A DNA stretch of 64,000 bases from Chryseobacterium sp. Leaf405. GTDB taxonomy: Bacteria; Bacteroidota; Bacteroidia; Flavobacteriales; Weeksellaceae. Position 1 is the first letter of the stretch. Each line of letters starts with the position of its first letter. Below the pieces are notes generated by a model. The model ran no database searches, was not told the DNA's origin, and worked only from the letters and a program-made list of their open reading frames with translations. Positions 1 to 6,943 of this stretch are shown here, piece after piece. Where the stretch lies: the NCBI RefSeq assembly GCF_001425355.1, contig NZ_LMQN01000019.1:62001-126000 (forward strand), given 5' to 3'. Made by a program: the position numbers and the translations under genes.

Positions 1-42
1 TTTGTGTAGGTAAAGTATTCACAATCATCTTTGAAACCCATG

Positions 43-115
43 AAATCTGTGGGAAAAATCTTCCAATATCATTACAGATTTTTACCTCAATTTCGTTCAT
101 TCAGAATGACAAATA
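43..115. repeat. Repeat-like intergenic stretch
   Basis: The first ~170 bases contain no gene. An inverted repeat (AAATCTGT at 43-50, ACAGATTT at 74-81) is followed by a segment ending TTCAGAATGACAAA. I recall similar wording in intergenic hairpin repeats of Chryseobacterium-type genomes, but the only internal resemblance is to the end of the palindrome at 23423-23492. It may be a worn repeat copy. Confidence 0.3.
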
Positions 116-140
116 TCATACAATTACAAAACAAAAACAG

Positions 141-148
141 TAATTTTG
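141..148 (+). promoter_or_regulatory. Bacteroidota -7 promoter element
   Basis: TAATTTTG fits the TAnnTTTG consensus and lies 22 bases before the ATG of the desulfhydrase-like gene. No clear -33 TTTG is visible. Confidence 0.5.
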
Positions 149-170
149 TAGAATATGATTTTGAAGTAAA

Positions 171-1079
171 ATGCTATTAGAACTTCCGATACAAAAAATT
201 CCAATTCAGGAAATTAAAATCAAAAAAAAAGTAAGGCTTTTCATTAAAAGAGAAGATCTCATTCATCCTCAGATTTCGGGAAATAAATACTGGAAGCTAT
301 TTTTTAATATTAATAATTATTTAACTGAAAATCCTGAAAAACCTTTTATCATAACTTTTGGAGGAGCTTTTTCAAATCATATTTCAGCGGTTTCGGCAGT
401 AGGAAATTTAGCTGGAATTCCAACTCTTGGGATTATAAGAGGAGAAGAATTGAAAGATAAGTGGCGTGATAATCCTACGTTACTTTTCGCCAAAAGAAAT
501 GGGATGAATCTGAAATTTGTTACCCGTGAAGAATATCGTCACAAAGAAAAATTAACCGAATTTCTACAAAAAGAGTTTTCTGGCGCATTAATTGTTCCGG
601 AAGGTGGAACCAATGAGGATGCGGTAAAGGGCGTAAAAATGATGCTCAATAATGAAACAAAAGATTTTGATTATCTTTGCACAGCAGTCGGAACGGGAGG
701 AACGGTTGCCGGGATTTCAAAATATTGCGAAGACAATCAGAAAGTTATAGGTTTTAAGGCGGTTGACGATGATTCTCTTGAAAATAGAATATCTGAATTA
801 ACCTCGAAGAAAAATTTCAATCTAATTGATTCAAGTTTCGGTGGTTATGGTAAGATAAAAGATGAAAACATCCGTTTTATCAATGATTTTAAAGAAAAAT
901 ATGAAATTCCGTTGGAACCGATCTATACAGGAAAAATGATGCAGAGAATTTTCGAATTAATAGACGAAAATTATTTTCCTGAGAACAGCAGAATTTTGTG
1001 CTTTCATACCGGCGGTTTGCAGGGCATTGAAGGGGCAAATTTGCTTTTAGAAAAACAGAACAGAAGTTTAATTATATAA
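171..1079 (+). CDS. D-cysteine desulfhydrase-like PLP enzyme (ACC deaminase family)
   Basis: A fold-type II PLP enzyme of the ACC deaminase/D-cysteine desulfhydrase family, probably cytoplasmic, releasing H2S, ammonia and pyruvate from D-cysteine. The PLP lysine is expected at K39 (SGNKYWK), the substrate loop is SNHIS near 68-72 and the phosphate loop is GTGGT near 173. Two positions separate the activities in published mutagenesis: the residue after the active-site Tyr (Glu in ACC deaminase) and the residue in the HxGG motif (Leu in ACC deaminase). Here they are Thr253 (YTGK) and Thr280 (HTGG), the desulfhydrase type. At 302 residues it is slightly shorter than the ~330 of family members. 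It is monocistronic with a TAnnTTTG element upstream. Confidence 0.82.
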   Translation: MLLELPIQKIPIQEIKIKKKVRLFIKREDLIHPQISGNKYWKLFFNINNYLTENPEKPFIITFGGAFSNHISAVSAVGNLAGIPTLGIIRGEELKDKWRDNPTLLFAKRNGMNLKFVTREEYRHKEKLTEFLQKEFSGALIVPEGGTNEDAVKGVKMMLNNETKDFDYLCTAVGTGGTVAGISKYCEDNQKVIGFKAVDDDSLENRISELTSKKNFNLIDSSFGGYGKIKDENIRFINDFKEKYEIPLEPIYTGKMMQRIFELIDENYFPENSRILCFHTGGLQGIEGANLLLEKQNRSLII

Positions 1080-1145
1080 AGTAAAATTGAAAACATGAAA
1101 CACTAAGTGTTCCATCTTTCATTTTAAAACAATAAAAATTATAAG

Positions 1146-2204
1146 ATGAAAAGACTTTTCTTACTCGTAAGCCTTTTAGTTTTATCAAAATTCTCAGCTC
1201 AGACCTGGGCAACTGAAGACCAATACATCCAAAAATTTGCAAAGTATGCGGTAGAGGAAATGGAAAAATACAAAATTCCCGCTTCTATCACACTGGCGCA
1301 GGGACTTTTGGAAACCGGAGGCGGACAAAGCCGATTGGCTCGGGAAGGCAAAAATCATTTTGGAATTAAATGTAAAGAAGATTGGACAGGGAAAACCATG
1401 AAGCATACCGATGACGCTCCTAATGAGTGCTTCCGTGTGTATGACGATCCGAGGCAGTCTTACGAAGATCACTCCATATTTTTGGCCACAAGAAAATATT
1501 ATACAGGACTTTTCAATCTTGATATGAAGGACTATAAGGCTTGGGCAAACGGTTTGAAAAAAGCAGGTTATGCGACAAATCCAAGATATGCCTCCATATT
1601 AATTGGAAAAATTGAACGGTATAAATTATATGAATTTGACAATACGAATTCAAAAGAAGCTTTATATGCAGTGCTAAAATTGTATCCAAATTTGAAAGAT
1701 GACAGAACTTTCATGGCGCAATTGGAACCTGAAAAATATACTAAAAAAGCAAAAGACCCTGTAACTGTTGTAGTTCCTTACAAGCAAACCACCTACGCTC
1801 AGCAACAGAAAAGAGTAGAAAGAATTAAGACAAAAGCAGAAATTCTTAATACAATTTTAATTAAAAGTCATCCAAACGATGGTTTAAAATACATCATTAT
1901 TCCCGAAGATACCGACGTTCAGTATATCGCTAAGAAATTTAAAATAAGCGAAAGCAGATTGATAAAATGGAATGAGCTGGAGAGTGATGTTCTTCAAAAA
2001 AATGAGATCGTTTTCTTAGAATCTAAAAATTCTGACGGAAATACTCCAACTTACAAAGCCGAATCGGGGGAAGATATGCATGATATCGCCCAGAAATTCG
2101 GAATAAAATTAAATAAATTATATGCAAAAAACAGAATGGATGAAGGACAACAACCTTCTGCCGGACAATTGATTTATTTGATTGATAAAAAACCCAGAAA
2201 CTAA
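1146..2204 (+). CDS. Secreted glucosaminidase with LysM repeats
   Basis: A cell-wall hydrolase predicted to cut N-acetylglucosamine bonds in peptidoglycan. Signal peptide at residues 1-19 (ends FSAQ). A GH73/FlgJ-type glucosaminidase domain spans about 25-165, with the general-acid glutamate likely E56 in LLETGGG and a conserved HFGIK segment. The C-terminal third holds two LysM-like modules, about 243-290 and 303-348, which bind glycan chains and would anchor the enzyme in the wall. Likely acts in the periplasm during wall turnover. It sits alone 66 bp after the preceding gene. The natural role (growth, division or autolysis) cannot be told from sequence. Confidence 0.85.
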   Translation: MKRLFLLVSLLVLSKFSAQTWATEDQYIQKFAKYAVEEMEKYKIPASITLAQGLLETGGGQSRLAREGKNHFGIKCKEDWTGKTMKHTDDAPNECFRVYDDPRQSYEDHSIFLATRKYYTGLFNLDMKDYKAWANGLKKAGYATNPRYASILIGKIERYKLYEFDNTNSKEALYAVLKLYPNLKDDRTFMAQLEPEKYTKKAKDPVTVVVPYKQTTYAQQQKRVERIKTKAEILNTILIKSHPNDGLKYIIIPEDTDVQYIAKKFKISESRLIKWNELESDVLQKNEIVFLESKNSDGNTPTYKAESGEDMHDIAQKFGIKLNKLYAKNRMDEGQQPSAGQLIYLIDKKPRN

Positions 2205-2207
2205 TTT

Positions 2208-2274
2208 TTGTTGATAGTTGATAGATGTTGGTTGATTGTTAAACTGACAACTATTAACTGCCAACCAACAACTA
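2208..2274. repeat. Imperfect hairpin between glucosaminidase and hemL
   Basis: Arms 2222-2242 and 2254-2274 match at about 16 of 21 positions around a short loop, with TTGGTTG facing CCAACCAA. It fills the whole intergenic gap and ends 3 bases before the hemL ATG, so it would lie in the 5' leader. It is a low-complexity TTG/CAA repeat of the same style as 41703-41785. Confidence 0.5.
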
Positions 2275-2277
2275 CAT

Positions 2278-3561
2278 ATGAAATACCAAAGAAGTTCAGC
2301 TTTATTCGAAGAAGCTTACCAATACATTCCCGGCGGGGTAAATTCTCCGGTTCGTGCATTCAAATCGGTGGGAGGAGTTCCTGTTTTTATGAAATCTGCA
2401 AAAGGGGCTTACCTTACAGATGCCGATGACAACACCTATATCGATTACATTAATTCCTGGGGACCTGCTATTTTAGGGCACACCCATCCCGAAGTGTTGG
2501 AAGAATTAAAAATTCAGGCAGAGAAAGGTTTTTCTTTCGGAGCTCCGACAGAACTGGAAACTGAAATTGCCAAATTCATCACAGAAAATGTTCCGAATAT
2601 AGACCAGATCAGAATGGTTTCTTCAGGAACCGAAGCTTGTATGAGTGCGATTAGACTGGCAAGAGGTTTTACGGGAAGAGATAAATTTATAAAGTTTGAA
2701 GGCTGTTATCACGGTCACTCAGATTCGTTTTTGATTAAAGCGGGAAGTGGTGCGGCAACGTTTGGAAATCCGAATTCTCCGGGTGTAACGGCAGGAACAG
2801 CTAAGGATACATTGTTGGCAAGATATAATGATATTGAGCAGGTTGAAGATTTATTCAGACATAATCAGGGAGAAATTGCTGCTATTATCGTCGAGCCTGT
2901 TGCAGGAAATATGGGTTGCGTTCTTCCTGAAAATGAATTCCTTCAAAAATTAAGAAAAATCTGCGATGAAAACGGAACATTGTTGATTTTTGATGAAGTA
3001 ATGACAGGTTTCAGATTAGCTTTTGGAGGTGCGCAAGAATTGTATAATGTGAAAGCTGATTTGGTGACTTATGGAAAGGTAATCGGAGGCGGACTTCCGG
3101 TAGGTGCTTTTGCCGGCAGAAATGAAATTATGGATCATTTGGCACCAAAAGGAGCGGTTTATCAAGCCGGAACATTGAGCGGAAATCCTTTGGCAATGAG
3201 AGCCGGATTGAAAACTTTGCAGATTATTAAAAATGATTCTGAATTTTTTAACAGGTTGGCAAAAACAACAGAAACTTTGGATTTTGAAATTGGAAAAATT
3301 TTAAATGAAAAAGGAATTGCACATAAAATTAACAGAAAAGGTTCGATGATGTCTGTATTTTTCCATATCAACAGAGTTTCTAATTTTGACGAAGCTCAGG
3401 ATGCAAATCATTCATTATTTAATAATTTCTTTCATCAAATGCTTAAAAACGGAATATATCTTCCGCCAAGTGGATATGAAACGTATTTCATCAGTGATGC
3501 AATTAAAGAAAAGGAAATTGATATGACACTGGAAGCTGTAAGAAAGTTTGATTTTTCTTAA
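2278..3561 (+). CDS. hemL: Glutamate-1-semialdehyde 2,1-aminomutase
   Basis: Converts glutamate-1-semialdehyde to 5-aminolevulinate, the entry step of tetrapyrrole (haem) synthesis by the C5 route. A class III aminotransferase of normal length (427 aa). Visible signatures: GGVNSPVRAF near the N-terminus, SSGTEA (115-120) and GCYHGHSDS (142-150) in the cofactor and substrate region, DEVMTGFR near 239, and the PLP lysine K267 in TYGKVIGGGLP. The ATG directly follows the hairpin repeat; an overlapping frame starting at 2208 is not credible. A hairpin terminator follows at 3582. It stands apart from other hem genes. Confidence 0.96.
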   Translation: MKYQRSSALFEEAYQYIPGGVNSPVRAFKSVGGVPVFMKSAKGAYLTDADDNTYIDYINSWGPAILGHTHPEVLEELKIQAEKGFSFGAPTELETEIAKFITENVPNIDQIRMVSSGTEACMSAIRLARGFTGRDKFIKFEGCYHGHSDSFLIKAGSGAATFGNPNSPGVTAGTAKDTLLARYNDIEQVEDLFRHNQGEIAAIIVEPVAGNMGCVLPENEFLQKLRKICDENGTLLIFDEVMTGFRLAFGGAQELYNVKADLVTYGKVIGGGLPVGAFAGRNEIMDHLAPKGAVYQAGTLSGNPLAMRAGLKTLQIIKNDSEFFNRLAKTTETLDFEIGKILNEKGIAHKINRKGSMMSVFFHINRVSNFDEAQDANHSLFNNFFHQMLKNGIYLPPSGYETYFISDAIKEKEIDMTLEAVRKFDFS

Positions 3562-3581
3562 ATTCAATCAGAAAAAAAATT

Positions 3582-3612
3582 AAAGGATGAGGTTTTTGCT
3601 TCATCCTTTTCT
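3582..3612 (+). terminator. Terminator after hemL
   Basis: AAAGGATGA and TCATCCTTT pair around a GGTTTTTGCT loop, followed by a short T-rich stretch. Confidence 0.75.
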
Positions 3613-3721
3613 ATTTCGATTTAAACTGAATCTGAACGAATAAATGAAAAAGTTAATACGAATGACAATCTCAATTTTCCGGAATGAAATATATTTGACT
3701 CAACTCAAATTACTCTGAAAG

Positions 3722-4018
3722 ATGCAAAAAATTATAAAAAAAGGAGAATGGAAATATTCCGGGAGCACTTATCTGCCAATACTTTTGGTTGAGCAGAATT
3801 GGGATCATTTTTACGAAGAAGGGTACAGTCGATTTTCATCCCAAATTAAAAGGGGAGAATTGATTTATTATCTTCATTTCGGAAAATATTGTATTAACGA
3901 ATATGGAAATATTGCTTCAGACAGCAGTTCACAACCGTTTTTATCTGTAAAAGAAGCGATGGATTATGTAGAAAGAAATATAGAAAAACTGAATTGGACT
4001 TCTGAAGATATTCAATAA
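3722..4018 (+). CDS. Hypothetical protein, 98 aa
   Basis: A 98-residue soluble protein with no signal peptide or membrane segment that I cannot assign. It is rich in aromatic residues (a Trp-Lys-Tyr N-terminus, YYLHFGKY in the middle) and ends in an acidic helix. The frame is full-length without interruptions, starts with ATG and ends just before a shared hairpin, so it looks genuine. It is isolated between hemL and the convergent lipoprotein genes; nothing nearby suggests a role. Confidence 0.65.
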   Translation: MQKIIKKGEWKYSGSTYLPILLVEQNWDHFYEEGYSRFSSQIKRGELIYYLHFGKYCINEYGNIASDSSSQPFLSVKEAMDYVERNIEKLNWTSEDIQ

Positions 4019-4046
4019 AAAAGCATCAGAAAATTTTCCGATGCCG
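4015..4046 (-). terminator. Terminator of the outer-membrane module
   Basis: On the minus strand GGCATCGGAAAATTTTC pairs into TGATGC and is followed by a T run. It ends the minus-strand lipoprotein gene and overlaps the stop codon of the convergent 98-aa gene. Confidence 0.75.
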
Positions 4047-4074
4047 TTTATTTTTTATAAAACTGAAATTTATG

Positions 4075-5238
4075 TTATTGCAAACCAGACCAGCCTGTCG
4101 CCCAGGTCGGAGTTAGCTTTCCGTTTCCTGCACCTGTTGCGTCTGCTTTTTCTGTAAATGTAGTATCTACAATCGGAACATTCGTACCCGCTGTGGATTT
4201 TAATGAAACTTTGGTTGTTGTATCCTCAAATAAAGCATTTGTAATTTTTTTCTTACCGTTAAAGTACGTTACAGATGAATCACTTTCAATATTAATACCA
4301 GCTGCCCACTCAGAAGTAACGATATTATCGATTGTGGCATACGTTCCTGAATACATCGTAACGGCATGAGATTCTCCACTTGTACCTCCGATAAATGTTA
4401 CATTTTTAATAATAGGGTTTGATCTCGGAGAAGCGTTGGGAGAGGCAACATTGTTAATTCCTTTTATTCCTGTATTTCCTGTTCCGTCTGTTTTTCTTTT
4501 GGTATAAATATTAGATCCTGTTCCTATCCATCCGTCTGTCCAGACAAAAGCATCATCTTCATTGCCGATAGAAACTATATTGGAAACATTCACTGTTCCT
4601 CCATATAGCTGAATTCCGTCTTCTGCATTGTTTAGTAAAGCAATATTTTCAACTACGGTATCACTTCCAACCCCGAAAAGAGAAAGTCCGTTGAATTTTT
4701 TGCCGGTTGCAAAATCTGCTCCGGCATATTCTATTCTTACATACATTAAAGAACCTGAATTATCTGTGGCGGCAGTTCCGCCGTAAGTTGTATTTCCGAT
4801 CTCGGAAGAACCAGTAGTTCCTGTATTAATCGGAGCTTTTCCGCAGATTACGATTCCTCCCCAGCTTCCACCCGTTGTTTGGGAAGAGGTGAACAATACC
4901 GGGGAAGCGGCTGTTCCGTTGGCGTATAATTGTCCGCCCTGTTCAACAATGATATAAGATGCCGCTGCTGCAGTTGCTACGATTCTTGTTCCGGCAGGAA
5001 TAATTAATTTCCCACCGTCTTTTACTCGTATACTTCCGTTAAGAACATACACTTTGGTAGCATCAAGCGTAACTACCTGTCCGTTTGTAATATCACCTTT
5101 AAAATTATTCGGATCCTGAGCTATTCCGACAGGAACGATACGTGCAATTTCATCATCATCTTTACTACAGGAGTATATGGCTAATGATGAGCTGATAACA
5201 AGAGCCGCAAGGAATAATTTCAAGTGATTTTTTTTCAT
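4075..5238 (-). CDS. Surface lipoprotein with beta-helix-like repeats
   Basis: A ~387-residue lipoprotein, paralogous to the product of 5475-6899. The start is taken at 5238 because the signal peptide begins MKKNHLKLFL; a longer frame to 5262 adds eight residues before it. The lipobox is IYSC and the mature N-terminus C-S-K-D-D-D-E matches the flavobacterial surface-export signal (Cys, then Lys plus acidic residues), so display on the outer face of the outer membrane is inferred. The body has repeated G-T-x-I-V, G-G-x-W-G-G-I-V and GGT rungs typical of a right-handed parallel beta-helix. It follows the TonB receptor and sister lipoprotein on the same strand, behind a strong hairpin, so it may be expressed differently. 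Function unknown; ligand capture for the receptor is plausible. Confidence 0.8.
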   Translation of the reverse strand: MKKNHLKLFLAALVISSSLAIYSCSKDDDEIARIVPVGIAQDPNNFKGDITNGQVVTLDATKVYVLNGSIRVKDGGKLIIPAGTRIVATAAAASYIIVEQGGQLYANGTAASPVLFTSSQTTGGSWGGIVICGKAPINTGTTGSSEIGNTTYGGTAATDNSGSLMYVRIEYAGADFATGKKFNGLSLFGVGSDTVVENIALLNNAEDGIQLYGGTVNVSNIVSIGNEDDAFVWTDGWIGTGSNIYTKRKTDGTGNTGIKGINNVASPNASPRSNPIIKNVTFIGGTSGESHAVTMYSGTYATIDNIVTSEWAAGINIESDSSVTYFNGKKKITNALFEDTTTKVSLKSTAGTNVPIVDTTFTEKADATGAGNGKLTPTWATGWSGLQ

Positions 5239-5376
5239 AATAATTTTATATTTTACTTTCAAATACGTCTGCTTAGAAGAGGTTTTTATTTGAAAAGACC
5301 AAATTACTGTTTTTATATTTATTTTCCCAGAACAATATTGGATATGAACTCAATTCAGTAATAAATTACCATAAAC

Positions 5377-5412
5377 AAACGATCCTCGGAAAAATATTTC
5401 CGAGGATCGTTT
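5377..5412 (-). terminator. Strong 16-bp hairpin between the two lipoprotein genes
   Basis: A perfect 16-bp stem (5377-5392 with 5397-5412) closed by AATA. On the minus strand it follows the first lipoprotein and could terminate or attenuate transcription before the second. The downstream T run is short (TTTGTTT), so partial read-through or RNA processing is also possible. Confidence 0.7.
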
Positions 5413-5474
5413 TCAATTTGATATGAAGAAACTAATTACTATTTTGTAATAGCGACTTAAAGTCACTAAGTTTA

Positions 5475-6899
5475 TTATAAATTAAAGTTTGTCCAACCTG
5501 CGTACCAAGTATCTGTAGCATCTTTAACAGCGCCTCTGTACGTTACCGGAGTAAACCAGCTTGTTAATTTTGCGTGAGTGAATACACCACCTGTTAATAA
5601 AGCTGATCCGGAAGCAGGAGAGAAGTTTGGAGTTGTTCCTGCAGGAGCCCATGCATTTGTAAATTTAGCATCAGCTGTATACGTTAGTGTAGAATTTCCG
5701 TTTGCAGCATACCAGTTTGTAAGATCTGTTAATGTAAATGCTGTAGGAGTAGATGTAGATGCTCCGAATTTTAAAGGAGTTACATTTCCTGCCAAGATAT
5801 TATTCTGGAATACTAAACTTGAGTTACCGATATTGTTGTCTGTAGGAGTACCTTTTGTAGCGTCGATAAATAAACCAACCGGGAATCCTGTGAATACAGA
5901 GTTGAATACAGAGATTGCAGAATTTCTTCTGATCTGTAAAGCATTCTGGAATAATGAATTGATTGTTCCTGCGTTAGTAGCAGTACTTGAAGAGTTAATT
6001 GGCCCAATGATCGTCATATTTGAGAACGTAGCTCCTGTCTGTGGTGTTAGAGAAGAACCGTTAGCATCATTATCAGACTCAAAAGCATTAGAACCAGAAA
6101 CGTCAGCAATCTGAGAATCTCTTACCCCAATACCGAACTGAACTTTTCCTGAAAAACCGTTGTCTGTATCAAAATCATCATCAAGACCTTTGTAAGAAAT
6201 AAGGTGAGAGCAGTTTACCGTTCCTCCGAACCACTCAAAACTATCGTCGTTTGCGTAAGCAACTTCTACATAATCTACCGTAGTACCGTTACCAACACCT
6301 CCAAAAGTAATTCCGTTGATTTCCTTGTCTGGTAAGAATGCATATCCTGCGTATTCTACTCTTACATATTTTAAAATACCACTGTTGTCAGCAGCATTTG
6401 TTCCTCCATAAAGACCTAAACCTTCAGTGTTGTTGATACCCCCTTCAATTTCTCCGATTCCCGGCTGTCCGTTGAAAGAAGCATTCGTAGGAGCAGCTCC
6501 CAAGATTACTAAACCTGCCCAGTCACCTCTTTTAGGGCTTGGTTTTTCTGAAGTGAAGATAATAGGGTTCGCAGCAGTACCTTCTGCCATGATCTTACTT
6601 CCTCTTGTAATAATTAAAGATCCGTTTTTATCTGCCTCACCAACGATTTTGGTTCCTGGCTCGATTGTTAACGTAGCTCCGTTTGTTACATATACTAATC
6701 CTCTTAACTTATAGGTATTGTTAGCTTTAAGGGTAAGATTAGATGTGATTTTTCCTGAAAGAATAAGGTTTTCAGTCGTTCCGTTTCCTGAACCTCCGTT
6801 TTGAATGATCGTTTCCCCATCTTCTTCTATATTTCTACATGCAGTAACGGTTGTTGCTAATGTACCAAGTACTAAAGAGTATAATACAAATTTTTTCAT
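5475..6899 (-). CDS. Surface lipoprotein with beta-helix-like repeats (paralogue)
   Basis: A 474-residue lipoprotein: signal peptide, lipobox VTAC, mature start C-R-N-I-E-E-D, an acidic surface-export-like signal. It shares the repeat plan of 4075-5238: GTKIVGE, an IIFTSE strand, GDWAGLVILG, YGGTNAADNSG, YVRVEYAGYAF, then an Asp-rich GLDDDFDTDNGFSG turn that could bind a metal. Such proteins are sometimes labelled multidrug transporter in databases, which the sequence does not support: it has no membrane helices. Encoded 44 bp after the TonB receptor and surely cotranscribed, it likely works with that receptor at the cell surface. Substrate unknown. Confidence 0.82.
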   Translation of the reverse strand: MKKFVLYSLVLGTLATTVTACRNIEEDGETIIQNGGSGNGTTENLILSGKITSNLTLKANNTYKLRGLVYVTNGATLTIEPGTKIVGEADKNGSLIITRGSKIMAEGTAANPIIFTSEKPSPKRGDWAGLVILGAAPTNASFNGQPGIGEIEGGINNTEGLGLYGGTNAADNSGILKYVRVEYAGYAFLPDKEINGITFGGVGNGTTVDYVEVAYANDDSFEWFGGTVNCSHLISYKGLDDDFDTDNGFSGKVQFGIGVRDSQIADVSGSNAFESDNDANGSSLTPQTGATFSNMTIIGPINSSSTATNAGTINSLFQNALQIRRNSAISVFNSVFTGFPVGLFIDATKGTPTDNNIGNSSLVFQNNILAGNVTPLKFGASTSTPTAFTLTDLTNWYAANGNSTLTYTADAKFTNAWAPAGTTPNFSPASGSALLTGGVFTHAKLTSWFTPVTYRGAVKDATDTWYAGWTNFNL

Positions 6900-6943
6900 G
6901 TTATAAAGACTTATTTTTTATTAGATATTCGTTTAATTAATTT

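Noticed and set aside
2208..2429. 73-codon frame overlapping the hemL start
   Set aside because: Runs through the hairpin repeat and then out of frame into hemL, which is well conserved from its own ATG at 2278.
5578..6714. Long plus-strand frames opposite the beta-repeat lipoprotein
   Set aside because: They are antisense to a clear coding gene with a signal peptide and repeats; low-complexity Gly/Thr/Val codons produce open frames on the other strand.
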